Part shown: piece after piece, positions 17,966 to 26,502 of the stretch
How positions within the stretch are numbered: position 1 is the stretch's first letter
Layout of the letters: each line of letters starts with the position of its first letter
NCBI RefSeq assembly: GCF_000709085.1
Contig: NZ_JFBD01000031.1
Coordinates: 1 to 37,679 of the forward strand
Origin: Virgibacillus alimentarius
Lineage (GTDB): Bacteria > Bacillota > Bacilli > Bacillales > Amphibacillaceae
Direction of reading: 5' to 3'
Length of the DNA: 37,679 bases
Made by a program: the position numbers and the translations under genes
The notes under the pieces: generated by a model
Told to the model about the DNA's origin: nothing
Database searches by the model: none
Seen by the model: only the letters and a program-made list of their open reading frames with translations

Positions 17966-18116
17966 ATAAAAAAACAGAGCACTTTTACCTAGGAATTTAC
18001 TTTTTTGAAAATAGATTTTGCATCTTATTCACATACAAGAACATCCCCCCTTCTTTAGCCTGTTATAAGATATGATTTCACTTTAGCCTATATGAGAAAG
18101 GAGACTTCTTATTTCC

Positions 18117-19175
18117 TTGTTCCGAAAAATGACAAAACGCCATTGGACTTTTATATTTCTATTAATCTTACTTATCTTGTTTATCTACTTTATATTACCA
18201 ATATCCTTACCGTTAATTTCTGCATTGCTCACAGCACTTGCACTTAACCCGGCTGTACGATCTATTCAATATAAAGTAAAACTCAATAGAAAATCATCCG
18301 TTATTATCGTTTTTCTCCTTTTTATTTTTCTAATTGGAACTGCTGGAACCTTTATTGTCTCCAAATCCGCTGCACAAGTTGTTCATTTTGTGGAAGATGT
18401 TCCAAAATACTTCAATCAATTAAATCATATATACGAAGATCTGGAGCAAGACGTTCAACACTATACAAAGAACTTACCCCAAGAATTTATAAGGCAAGTG
18501 TCAAATAGTTTAGAAGAAAATTTAATTGCCCTAAGTACAACAGCAAAAGAAAAAATAACACTAGATAATATTGCCCAAATCGTAGCAAAAATTCCACAAT
18601 ACTTAATTAGTTTTATCGTTTATTTGATTGCTTTATTTTTGTTCATGCTTGAATTACCCTTGCTTAAATCAAAAATGTATGGCTTATTCACGAAGGACAC
18701 AGCAGAGAAGTTTTCTTTTATGAATATGAGATTAGCGGATGTTCTGCTAGGTTTTCTAAAAGCGCAACTTCTCTTAAGCATCATTATATTTATTGTATCT
18801 CTAATCGGATTATTTTTCATAGCTCCAAATGTAGCACTCATTATGTCGCTTATTATTTGGATTGTCGATTTAATTCCTATTATCGGTTCAATCATCATTT
18901 TAGGTCCCTGGTCATTATTTATGTTCTTATCAGGGGAAACTGCAGTCGGAGTAAAATTAGCAATACTTGCAATTGTCCTTCTGTCTATTAGGCGAATTGT
19001 AGAGCCAAAAGTTATGGGACAGCATATCGGTCTTTCTCCACTAGCGACGTTAATAGCAATGTTTCTAGGACTTAAACTTTTAGGAATTTTGGGCTTTATT
19101 TTAGGACCGCTATTAGTAATAGCGTTTAACTCAGCTAAAGAGGCGGGAATTATAAAGTTAAATCTAAAAATATAG
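18117..19175 (+). CDS. AI-2E family transporter, YtvI-like
   Basis: Polytopic membrane protein of 352 aa of the AI-2E/YtvI/YubA permease family. Two N-terminal helices come first, then a soluble helical insert (about 95-170, HFVEDVPKYFNQLNHIYEDLEQ) and several more helices. The signature DLIPIIGSIIILGPW and the late IVEPKVMGQHIGLSPLATL identify the family. Members include the sporulation protein YtvI and Na+/H+ exchangers; the substrate cannot be predicted. The start is unclear. AAAGGAG (18097-18103) is 13 bases from TTG 18117 and 7 bases from an in-frame ATT at 18111. A terminator follows at 19214. Confidence 0.82.
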   Translation: MFRKMTKRHWTFIFLLILLILFIYFILPISLPLISALLTALALNPAVRSIQYKVKLNRKSSVIIVFLLFIFLIGTAGTFIVSKSAAQVVHFVEDVPKYFNQLNHIYEDLEQDVQHYTKNLPQEFIRQVSNSLEENLIALSTTAKEKITLDNIAQIVAKIPQYLISFIVYLIALFLFMLELPLLKSKMYGLFTKDTAEKFSFMNMRLADVLLGFLKAQLLLSIIIFIVSLIGLFFIAPNVALIMSLIIWIVDLIPIIGSIIILGPWSLFMFLSGETAVGVKLAILAIVLLSIRRIVEPKVMGQHIGLSPLATLIAMFLGLKLLGILGFILGPLLVIAFNSAKEAGIIKLNLKI

Positions 19176-19213
19176 CTGAACTGAAGTAAAAATATTGAAG
19201 GGGAAAGTTTATT

Positions 19214-19247
19214 AAAAAAGGATGAGTAAATGCACTCATCCTTTTTT
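19214..19247. terminator. Bidirectional terminator between the YtvI-like gene and ctaM
   Basis: AAAAAAGGATGAGT / ACTCATCCTTTTTT, a perfect repeat with a 6-base loop between convergent genes; the ctaM stop codon touches the T-run. Confidence 0.9.
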
Positions 19248-19701
19248 ATGTTCCTAAAATTGCCTTAAGCATACTGGTAGTTTCTCCGCCCTCGTAAATA
19301 ACATATAATAATAAATAAACAGCTACCCCTGTTATTGCGGAGATAAACCAAATAACACTTGTTACAGGCCCAATTTTTCTATGTTTTGTGATATTACGTT
19401 TAAATGCTAAAGTAAGTGTTATTACTCCAAAAATAGCACTGATAGTTGCTAGTGTTATATGAAAGATTAAAAAAATGGTATAATAAATTTTAATATTTTC
19501 AGGACCGCCAAAACTGGTGTTTCCAACAAATGCAGTTCTCGATACATAAATAATAAAAAATAAAAGTGCGCTAATCGAAGCAGCTATCATTGATTTTTTA
19601 TGAGCCTTGACTTTATTTTTTATGATAAAACTCCAGCCGATTGCTACAAAAATCGCGCTTAAAATAATAAAAAATGTACTTATCGTTGGCAAAAATGGCA
19701 T
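19246..19701 (-). CDS. ctaM: CtaM (DUF420), cytochrome aa3-type oxidase maturation protein
   Basis: Membrane protein of 151 aa with about four to five helices, DUF420 family (YozB in B. subtilis). S. aureus CtaM is needed for heme A-containing aa3 oxidase activity. Histidines H34, H81 and H107 lie in KAHKK, IFHITLA and KHRKI, plausible metal or heme ligands in this family. It is next in line after ctaG but behind a hairpin terminator, so it may be expressed partly on its own. The ribosome site AAAGGG is rather far (12 bases) from ATG 19701. The family identification is good, and the position among cta genes supports it. Confidence 0.88.
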   Translation of the reverse strand: MPFLPTISTFFIILSAIFVAIGWSFIIKNKVKAHKKSMIAASISALLFFIIYVSRTAFVGNTSFGGPENIKIYYTIFLIFHITLATISAIFGVITLTLAFKRNITKHRKIGPVTSVIWFISAITGVAVYLLLYVIYEGGETTSMLKAILGT

Positions 19702-19742
19702 GACGAATACAAACCCTTTCTAGTATATGCTCATTCATTTTT

Positions 19743-19773
19743 AAAAAAACACGAATAAAATTCGTGTTTTTTT
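19743..19773 (-). terminator. Terminator after ctaG
   Basis: AAAAAAACACGAAT / ATTCGTGTTTTTTT with a 3-base loop. The ctaG stop codon lies at its edge. Some readthrough to ctaM is possible. Confidence 0.85.
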
Positions 19774-20689
19774 AAGCTTTAGTCGTTGATTCAGAAGTAC
19801 TTCCAGCTGGTATCGGATCTACCTTGTAACTTCCTTTATTGAACCAAGGGAAAAATACGGTACCTAACAGAATAGCTAGAACAATTTCCTGCATTATTTT
19901 CATGATAATACCGCCTGCTTGCTGATCTTGCAATATTGTTAACGGTGAAAACATTTCGGGACCTGAAATCGTTGAAGTAATCCCGCTTAATACATCACCT
20001 GGTACACACAAACTCATCGCTTGAATCCAAGCTCCACTTGCAGTATAAGCGTCGTATAGTGGGTGTTCTGCAAAAATAATTAGTGCACAAGCAGGTGTTA
20101 TAAGCAGTCCATTAGCAAGGAGATAAGCCATCTTAACTAATGGAGGCATCTTTTCAAATTCTTTAAGTGGCTCTAAAATAGGCAGCCACATAATAAAAGC
20201 AGCAATTAAAATGACTAAAGAAATGGCCGTATGGCTAATTTGCGATGTCTTTGAAAAATCAAATATAAATGGAATGTGATAAAAAGAGAATAAACCACAA
20301 AACAATACGATCGAAATAAGCGGCTTTGTCAAGAATTGAAGAACAGGTTTAACCACTGGCCTTCGAACGATTTTTTTCCATACCCAAGTTGGTATACCTT
20401 GTATAATAAAAATTGGAAACACAAAATAATAAATTGCCATTTGGATCATGTGTGCAGTTAACATAATATGTGTTAGCAAATCAACAGGTGAACCTTTAAC
20501 GATATAAAGAAGAACTAAAGCCGAATAGAAAAAGCTTTGCTGTTTAATGGACGGCTTTTCACCACCGCCAAATTTATGACGATATGGACCTGTAATGAGA
20601 TAATATATAAGAGCGAGTCCAATTATAAACATCATAAAGTATGGACTCCATAAAGCACGAAATCCAAAGATTTGTAGTTGTAGCCACAT
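19772..20689 (-). CDS. ctaG: Cytochrome c oxidase assembly factor CtaG (Bacillus caa3 type)
   Basis: Integral membrane protein of 305 aa with about seven helices. The Bacillus caa3_CtaG family is required for active caa3 oxidase and is unrelated to proteobacterial CtaG/Cox11. Recognisable blocks are LITGPYRHKFGGGEKPS, GSPVDLLTHIMLTAHMIQM (several histidines in and near the membrane) and FAEHPLYDAYTASG. ATG 20689 has TGGAGGAATTCTT upstream. A promoter with a perfect TATAAT lies 34-60 bases upstream, and a terminator follows ctaF, so ctaG is transcribed separately here, unlike the continuous ctaCDEFG run of B. subtilis. Confidence 0.92.
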   Translation of the reverse strand: MWLQLQIFGFRALWSPYFMMFIIGLALIYYLITGPYRHKFGGGEKPSIKQQSFFYSALVLLYIVKGSPVDLLTHIMLTAHMIQMAIYYFVFPIFIIQGIPTWVWKKIVRRPVVKPVLQFLTKPLISIVLFCGLFSFYHIPFIFDFSKTSQISHTAISLVILIAAFIMWLPILEPLKEFEKMPPLVKMAYLLANGLLITPACALIIFAEHPLYDAYTASGAWIQAMSLCVPGDVLSGITSTISGPEMFSPLTILQDQQAGGIIMKIMQEIVLAILLGTVFFPWFNKGSYKVDPIPAGSTSESTTKA

Positions 20690-20722
20690 AAGAATTCCTC
20701 CATGTTAAGGATAATTATTTAT

Positions 20723-20749
20723 ATTATACCGCATTTTTAGTAATAACAA
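20723..20749 (-). promoter_or_regulatory. Promoter of ctaG
   Basis: On the minus strand TATAAT (20723-20728) with TTGTTA 15 bp upstream (20744-20749), or CTTGTT at 16 bp. The -10 is perfect and the spacing is short. Confidence 0.55.
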
Positions 20750-20755
20750 GCGCTA

Positions 20756-21100
20756 AACATATGACAATTTTAACACAAATTGAACACATTCCACCACTAA
20801 ATATCGCTTGGTATGGGGATTCTGAAAATTAACGAATTGATGTTACTACCTCACTATCTCCCTGTTTAACTGAAAAACAACATTTCTAACTCTCGATAGA
20901 CTATTTGCTCCAAATTTGTAAAAGAATTCGAGACAAATAATACTTATTTTAGCAGGCTTTGCATTAGAAATGCATAGGCCGCCACCAGTTGGCTCTTCCT
21001 ATCTTATCCCTTTCAATTTTCATTGTCCGGTAAGAAGGTTTACTAACCTCCTATTCACTAGGGCACAACCCTTCCTGTTCATAGAGGTAGTTTATTTCTC
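20756..21100. other. Unexplained spacer between ctaG and ctaF
   Basis: About 345 bp with no ORF that has a start and ribosome site. The part around 20950-21090 is visibly richer in G and C than other spacers here. It contains two small inverted repeats (GCATT / AATGC near 20960-20972 and AGAAGGTT / AACCTCCT near 21033-21052). A minus-strand reading frame near 20830-20985 has protein-like composition (ICLEFFYKFGANSLSRVR) but no start. It could be a remnant of an insertion. I could not identify it. Confidence 0.4.
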
Positions 21101-21133
21101 AAAAAAAAGAAGACCGGAATAACTGTCCGATCT
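21101..21133 (-). terminator. Terminator after ctaF
   Basis: On the minus strand AGATCGGA / TCCGGTCT (one G-T pair) with a 7-base loop followed by TTCTTTTTTTT. It lies 13 bases past the ctaF stop and ends the ctaC-D-E-F transcript. Confidence 0.8.
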
Positions 21134-21145
21134 CCTTTATATATT

Positions 21146-21472
21146 TTACCACCAAGTGATAAGTCCTAAACCACCCAGCGTTAATAGTGCTGCCCATACA
21201 CCACCATAAATCAGTGTTGCAGGCATTGCATGGCCTTTATCTTTCATGTGCATGAAATAATAAAATTGAAATCCAACTTGAACAACTGCCATGATTACAA
21301 TGATAGGGATGAGAAACATTTTGTCCACTGATTCTGTTGCAACAATACCAAATGCAATCAATGTAAAAGCAATCATCGATGCAAATGCGATTAGTTGTTT
21401 TTTCATTTCATCCTTATTTTTTTTCTTTTGATACGCTTTAACAGTTGAGTTAGTACTTGTATTTTCCGGCAT
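21146..21472 (-). CDS. ctaF: Cytochrome caa3 oxidase subunit IV
   Basis: Small subunit of 108 aa with three membrane helices (LIAFASMIAFTLIAFGIVAT, MFLIPIIVIMAVVQVGFQFY and LIYGGVWAALLTLGGLGLI), typical of the COX4_pro family. A basic, polar N-terminus faces the cytoplasm. It starts 3 bases after the ctaE stop, in the operon order ctaC-D-E-F. This subunit has no redox centre and is thought to stabilise the complex. A terminator follows, separating it from ctaG. Confidence 0.92.
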   Translation of the reverse strand: MPENTSTNSTVKAYQKKKNKDEMKKQLIAFASMIAFTLIAFGIVATESVDKMFLIPIIVIMAVVQVGFQFYYFMHMKDKGHAMPATLIYGGVWAALLTLGGLGLITWW

Positions 21473-21475
21473 GTA

Positions 21476-22099
21476 TTAACCCACCTTTCCCATTAAGTAT
21501 ACAACAGTAAAGATGAATACCCAGATGACATCAATAAAGTGCCAATACAAACTGAAAGTGTTAAACTTAGGTGCATTATAAAGATTCAAACCTCTTTTAG
21601 CATTACGTATTAACAATGAAATAACCCAGCATAGACCAAATAGTACGTGGCCACCATGGAAACCAACTAACGTATAGAAAGCTGACCCAAATGCCGAAGA
21701 TCGGAATGTAAATCCGTATTCTGTGATATAGTGTGCAAACTCATAAATTTCACAAGCTAAAAATCCTACACCAAGTAATGCGGTAATCCCTAGCCATAGC
21801 ACCATTTTGCTATAGTCATTGTTTTTCATGTGATACATTGCATAAACACTCGTTAGTGAACTTGTTAATAACAGCATTGTCATAACAAAGACAAGACCTA
21901 AGCCAAATATCTCATCGGACGCTGGTCCATCGGCAGTTGAATTTCTAAGTGCTAGATAAGTTCCAAATAAACTAGCAAATAGAACTGCTTCACCGCCAAG
22001 GAAGAACCATAGTCCCATAAATTTATTTTTACCTTCCAGGGTGGCTTTTTCCGGATCTTGTGGCATTGTTTCAGGATTCAAGGAATGATCGTGACTCAT
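21476..22099 (-). CDS. ctaE: Cytochrome caa3 oxidase subunit III
   Basis: Subunit III of 207 aa with five membrane helices. Recognisable blocks are GLWFFLGGEAVLFASLFGTY, ACEIYEFAHYI, GSAFYTLVGFHGGHVLFGL and the C-terminal NTFSLYWHFIDVIWVFIFTVVYLMG. ATG 22099 lies one base after the ctaD stop, with AAAGGGAGG inside the end of ctaD, so translation is coupled. The frame is open upstream to 22153, but that start is inside ctaD and lacks a ribosome site. Subunit III binds no metal and stabilises the core. Confidence 0.95.
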   Translation of the reverse strand: MSHDHSLNPETMPQDPEKATLEGKNKFMGLWFFLGGEAVLFASLFGTYLALRNSTADGPASDEIFGLGLVFVMTMLLLTSSLTSVYAMYHMKNNDYSKMVLWLGITALLGVGFLACEIYEFAHYITEYGFTFRSSAFGSAFYTLVGFHGGHVLFGLCWVISLLIRNAKRGLNLYNAPKFNTFSLYWHFIDVIWVFIFTVVYLMGKVG

Positions 22100-22100
22100 A

Positions 22101-23957
22101 TTAGTCAGCCTCCCTTTCAAGTTCTTCTTTTGGAATATGGTGTCCATGATCATCTTTAAATGACCTTACTACCATACAGCCTAATGCAAAAGCCATACCG
22201 CCATATAAAGCTAAATACCATGCTGAATGATCAACTTGATAGATAAAACCAAATCCAGCGATAAAGAATCCAAGTGACATTAAAAATGGCAGGATAGAGC
22301 CATTTGGCATATGAATATCTCCTAATGGTTCTGCAGGAGTCATCTTCCCATTTCCTTCCATTTTTTCAATCCACAATGGATCTAAACCACGAGTAAGCGG
22401 CAATTGTGCAAAGTTATAATGTGGAGGTGGTGATGATGCTGTAGCCCACTCCAATGTACGTCCATCGTATGGATCGGGTGATGGTCTTTCTCCTTTAGCT
22501 GCTGTGTAAAAAATATTAATAATAAACACGATAACAGCAAAGGACATAAAGAAGGCTCCTATCGTACTGATCAGGTTTCCTAAATCAAGGCCTTGATCTT
22601 CAAGGAATACCCAGTAACGACGAGGCATCCCCATCAATCCTAGGAAATGCTGAATAAAGAATGTCATGTGGAAACCAATAAAGAATGTCCAGAATGTTAA
22701 TTTACCCATGCCTTCATGTAAAATTCTTCCGAACATCACCGGCCACCAGTAATGCAAACCACAGAAGATACCAAATACAGTACCACCAACGATTACGTAG
22801 TGGAAATGCGCGATAACAAAGTAGGTATCGTGATACTGATAGTCTGCAACAGCAGAACCTAGCATAACACCTGTCATACCACCAATTGTAAATGATGGAA
22901 TAAATCCTAGTGCCCATAACATTGCGGAGTTGATTGTAATGCTTCCACCCCACATTGTTGCCAGCCAGTTAAAGATTTTAATACCTGTTGGCACAGCGAT
23001 AGCCATTGTTGCAATCGCAAAAATAGAGTTTGCTACAGGGCCAAGACCGACTGTAAACATATGGTGCGCCCAAACCATAAATCCTAAGAAAGCAATTAAC
23101 ATTGTAGCAAAAACCATTGCTGTATAACCAAATAGACGTTTCTTAGAAAATGTTGAAAACACATCACTAAATAGACCAAATAAAGGTAATATCAAAATAT
23201 ACACTTCAGGGTGTCCAAATATCCAGAATAAATGCTGCCAGATAATGGTATTACCACCTAAAGCTACGTCAAAAAATGCAGAACCAAACATACGGTCAAA
23301 CATTAATAAAAATAGGTTTACAGTTAAAGCTGGAAAAGCAAATAAGATTAACACACTTGTAATAAATGTAGCCCATGCAAACAAAGGCATACGCATATAA
23401 GTCATTCCTGGCGCACGCATATTAACTATAGTAGCTAAAAAGTTAATACCCCCCATTAAGGTTCCGGCACCAGCTATTTGCAACCCGGCAACGTAAAAGT
23501 CAACACCATGTCCAGGTGAATCTATGGCCAGCGAGGCATACGATGTCCACCCTGCATCAGGTGCGCCCCCTAAAAACCAACTACAATTTAGTAGAAGTCC
23601 ACCGAACATAAACAACCAAAATCCTAATGAGTTTAGGAATGGAAATGATACATCACGTGCACCTATCTGTAAAGGCATTATAGCATTCATCAACCCTAGC
23701 AATATGGGCATCGCTGCCAAAAATATCATTGTAGTACCATGCATCGTGATCATTTCATTATAAAATCCTGCACTGATAAAATCGTTTTCAGGCTTAATCA
23801 GCTGAATACGGATAATAACAGCTTCCAGACCACCAAGTATGAAGAAGAAGCCTCCGCCAATTAAATATAAATGAGCTATTTTTTTGTGGTCAATTGTTGT
23901 TAAATAGTCCCATAAAACAGCGCCAACACTTCTTTTTTGTGTAGCTGTTACACTCAC
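22101..23957 (-). CDS. ctaD: Cytochrome caa3 oxidase subunit I
   Basis: Catalytic heme-copper subunit, 618 aa, cytoplasmic membrane. It has heme a ligands H73 (MITMHGTT) and H386, and the heme a3 ligand H384 (AHFHYVIVGG). The CuB ligands are H249 (with Y253 of the cross-linked His-Tyr pair, GHPEVY) and H298-H299 (WAHHMF). All are intact. The two extra C-terminal helices are those of Bacillus caa3 subunit I. The start is GTG 23957 with AAAGGGAGG upstream. It lies between ctaC and ctaE in the usual order. The enzyme reduces O2 to water and pumps protons. It needs heme A, whose synthesis depends on a CtaB that is broken at this locus. Confidence 0.97.
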   Translation of the reverse strand: MSVTATQKRSVGAVLWDYLTTIDHKKIAHLYLIGGGFFFILGGLEAVIIRIQLIKPENDFISAGFYNEMITMHGTTMIFLAAMPILLGLMNAIMPLQIGARDVSFPFLNSLGFWLFMFGGLLLNCSWFLGGAPDAGWTSYASLAIDSPGHGVDFYVAGLQIAGAGTLMGGINFLATIVNMRAPGMTYMRMPLFAWATFITSVLILFAFPALTVNLFLLMFDRMFGSAFFDVALGGNTIIWQHLFWIFGHPEVYILILPLFGLFSDVFSTFSKKRLFGYTAMVFATMLIAFLGFMVWAHHMFTVGLGPVANSIFAIATMAIAVPTGIKIFNWLATMWGGSITINSAMLWALGFIPSFTIGGMTGVMLGSAVADYQYHDTYFVIAHFHYVIVGGTVFGIFCGLHYWWPVMFGRILHEGMGKLTFWTFFIGFHMTFFIQHFLGLMGMPRRYWVFLEDQGLDLGNLISTIGAFFMSFAVIVFIINIFYTAAKGERPSPDPYDGRTLEWATASSPPPHYNFAQLPLTRGLDPLWIEKMEGNGKMTPAEPLGDIHMPNGSILPFLMSLGFFIAGFGFIYQVDHSAWYLALYGGMAFALGCMVVRSFKDDHGHHIPKEELEREAD

Positions 23958-23994
23958 GACTTATACCTCCCTTTAACATCTTGCATCCCAATAA

Positions 23995-25053
23995 TTATTT
24001 TAGACCGCCTGCACTATCAGGTGTTACTTCAGACGGCTGCAATTGCATGAGATACTCCGCAATTTTATCTGCCTCATCCTCTGATAAATCAGGATAGTTA
24101 CCTGTCATTTTATTACCAGGTTTTATAGATTCAGGATCCATAATCCAATCAACTAAGTTTTCTTTTGTCGGATCTAAAAATCCCGCGAATTTTGTACGGT
24201 CACCAAAGTTTGTTAAGTTTGGTCCAACTTGAGCTGGTGAAGATCCGATAGCATGACAACCCATACAGTTATTTTCTTCAAATAGTTCTTTTCCTTCTTG
24301 AGCAACAGCACTTTCCGGCTCTGCTTCTGGATCTACATCTTTCATATCAGCTATCCATTGGTCATATTCCTCAGGGCTTACAACGATTACTTTAAAGTCC
24401 ATTAATGAATGTGATGGACCACATAGTTCAGCACACTTTCCCCAATAAACGCCTTCTTCATAAGCTTCAATATACATTGTATTTTCGTTATCGACGTTGA
24501 CGTCCATTTTTCCAGAAATACTTGGCACCCAGAAAGAATGCGTAACATCAGAAGCTATCATGTTTAAATAAACTCTTTCTCCTTGAGGTATATATAAGTC
24601 CTGACTTGTTTGAAAGCCCTCATCCTTATAATCAAAATGCCACCAATACTGGTTACCTGTCACATCAATATTAATGTGTTCGTCTGCTTCTGAAGTGTCT
24701 GACAGGGTAAAGCTATGGATAACTGTTGGTACAGCCATGATTATAACTAAGATAATCGGAATAACTGTCCAAATGGTTTCAAGGGTCTGGTTACCTTCTA
24801 CTTGTTTTGGTATAAAATCTTCCTGCCCCTTCTTTTTACGAAATCGCAATAAGACAATTACATAGGTAATTATGACCGCTAAGAATACAAATGTCATAAC
24901 TACAGTGGTCAGAATAATCAAATTAAAGGATACTTCTGAACCATAGCCTTTAGGCACAAGTGCCGTTAAATTGTCTTTACCACAGCCAGATAAAAATAAT
25001 GCTAATGAGCTAAGTAAAGCCAAAGCTTTAATTTTTCCCATCCAACCTTTCAT
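23995..25053 (-). CDS. ctaC: Cytochrome caa3 oxidase subunit II with fused cytochrome c
   Basis: Lipoprotein subunit II of 352 aa. The signal peptide ends in the lipobox L21-S-G-C24. Two membrane helices follow (about 44-70 and 94-116). The CuA domain carries H172, C207, C211, H215 and M218 (GKCAELCGPSHSLM). The C-terminal cytochrome c domain has C263-x2-C266-H267 and a probable axial M316 (PGNKMTG), the mark of a caa3-type oxidase accepting electrons through its own heme c. ATG 25053 has GAGAGGT upstream, and a good promoter at 25086-25114 precedes it. Upstream lies the ctaB pseudogene. Confidence 0.97.
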   Translation of the reverse strand: MKGWMGKIKALALLSSLALFLSGCGKDNLTALVPKGYGSEVSFNLIILTTVVMTFVFLAVIITYVIVLLRFRKKKGQEDFIPKQVEGNQTLETIWTVIPIILVIIMAVPTVIHSFTLSDTSEADEHINIDVTGNQYWWHFDYKDEGFQTSQDLYIPQGERVYLNMIASDVTHSFWVPSISGKMDVNVDNENTMYIEAYEEGVYWGKCAELCGPSHSLMDFKVIVVSPEEYDQWIADMKDVDPEAEPESAVAQEGKELFEENNCMGCHAIGSSPAQVGPNLTNFGDRTKFAGFLDPTKENLVDWIMDPESIKPGNKMTGNYPDLSEDEADKIAEYLMQLQPSEVTPDSAGGLK

Positions 25054-25085
25054 GTATTTGTACCTCTCTTTCTCTTGGTTTCTTC

Positions 25086-25114
25086 CTTATATATGAATAT
25101 ATTATTAAGGACAA
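25086..25114 (-). promoter_or_regulatory. Sigma-A promoter of ctaC-D-E-F
   Basis: On the minus strand TTGTCC (25109-25114), 17-bp spacer, TATAAG (25086-25091), in the gap between the ctaB remnant and ctaC. This lets the subunit genes be transcribed without the decayed ctaB. Confidence 0.6.
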
Positions 25115-25131
25115 TGTAACTATAGAAGAAG

Positions 25132-25954
25132 TTAAATCGTTACGATTACCATCACCAAAAATAAAATGGTTAGATAGTTTGATGAGTAAATAAGAATCAT
25201 ATTGACCCATTTCATGTCATTTTTCATGAAAAACCCACTTATCCCCATGATTAACCAACCAACATTCAAAATAGTTGCGACTATCAAAAATGTTGTCCCT
25301 AATAAGATAAGTATAAAGGTATAGGAAGCATGCATGCAATCTAAATAACAATTTATTTGATCGTTACTTTAAAACCATACACAGCCGTAACATCGGCACA
25401 CCTGCATCCCTATATTCTTCACATTTTTTCATAGCTAATGCAAGAAAATGGGGTATTTACCAAATAAACATGATTATAAATAAGACATTCCCCACGATAT
25501 GTGATGTGGGATCCACTGCAAATCAGCCTAACAAGGCAACGGTTATTGACAACAGTTGTTTAAACAGTAAAAGATATAATCCAATTCCAGTGGTTGTAAA
25601 TACTAGCCAGTAACGCAGTATTCAATGAAATACTTCTAGTAACTTTAGGACGTGAACTTGTTCTAGTCAAAACAGGTTCAATATAGGCAGCATACCAATC
25701 ATGAAAAATACTCCCTCCTACTATAACAAATGCACTTCCTATCATCGCTAATATGAATATATCCCATTTTGCTACAAATGTCGAATTTGTAAGATAAAAT
25801 GCTAGGCAAAAACAAGTAAGTACAGTGATAAAATTAGAATTAACAATTCCGATTTTATTAAGAGCTTTTAAATTTGTAGTGAATGAGGGGGTTTTTCTTT
25901 GATTAGAGGAACATTACTCACCAACTGTGAGCTTGTTGTCTCTAATTCCTTCAC
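25132..25954 (-). pseudogene. ctaB: Decayed ctaB, protoheme IX farnesyltransferase (heme O synthase)
   Basis: Three readable stretches, in order on the minus strand, fit CtaB. The start is GTG 25954 behind GGGAGG (VKELETTSSQLVSN), then after a shift in an A5-C5 run (25887-25896) comes LNKIGIVNSNFITV ... MIGSAFVIVGGS ... TRTSSRPKVTRSIS. The middle, after a second shift near 25600, reads GIGLYLLLFKQLLSITVALLG, a TGA (25523-25525), then FAVDPTSHIVGNVLFIIMFIW, a TAA (25457-25459) where CtaB has Gln, then [19 protein letters not shown]. After a third shift near 25375-25400 and another TAA (25369-25371), the C-terminus reads ATILNVGWLIMGISGFFMKN. Roughly 35-50 residues are missing from the middle. 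The Asp-rich catalytic motif is gone (DWYAAYIEPV in place of a D-x3-D form). The position between ctaC and ctaA is that of ctaB in B. subtilis. Confidence 0.93.
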
Positions 25955-26502
25955 TTTTAATTTCCTCCCTTCTGATCCCCGATAAAAAAGGCAGCAGTTT
26001 ATGCATTTGAATAAAGTATTCAATAATACCATAATCTTCCCTAAATCAATCCGCTTTAGTCCTAATTTTATCAAGGATTTATATTACAATCCACTTTAAT
26101 GCCATCTAGCTCTATTCTACATAAATTTTTCACTTTTATTGTGACAAATTCATGAATTTAATGTTAACTTTTACATCATTACTGAAAATAATCATTAAGG
26201 TATGTAGTCATCCTAAAAATTGGCATAGTGATGTATAGAAAAGAAAATATCCCCTACAATATTTCTAGCAAACAAAACACAACAATGCAAGAAGAATTTA
26301 TTTTTTATGGAACAACAGTAAAAAGTGCTGATAATCTAACAAATTTGTGTCATTTATTTATTTAAACCGTATTTCGTTGCTTTATAGCTGTACAAAATAT
26401 TATTATTAAAGTATCATGATTTTGTCTTAAAGAAGTTACACGCAAATCTTGCACATGTATTAGCGGAAATTCTTTCTAATAATGAAAAAGTGAGGATATA
26501 AA
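25955..26502. other. Intergenic region between the ctaB remnant and ctaA
   Basis: 548 bp, very AT-rich, between divergent ctaA and the dead ctaB. No coding ORF. It holds a ctaA promoter candidate at 26377-26406. Around 26130-26160 the motif TTTTTCACTTTTATTGTGAC contains opposed TCAC and GTGA half-sites, which could bind a redox regulator of the ResD or Rex kind. That is a guess from appearance only. Confidence 0.45.
26377..26406 (+). promoter_or_regulatory. Candidate promoter of ctaA
   Basis: TTGCTT (26377-26382), 18-bp spacer, TATTAT (26401-26406), about 97 bases upstream of ATG 26503. Moderately good match. Confidence 0.4.

Noticed and set aside
22100-22153. N-terminal extension of CtaE inside ctaD
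   Set aside because: No ribosome site; ATG 22099 has a good one and gives the usual subunit III start.
25132-25335. Open frame of 67 residues with two membrane helices, taken alone a small membrane protein
   Set aside because: It lacks a ribosome site and its sequence matches the C-terminal end of CtaB, so it is part of the ctaB pseudogene.
25560-25745. Open frame of 61 residues upstream of the ctaC region
   Set aside because: It matches the region of CtaB around the Asp-rich motif and is part of the same pseudogene.
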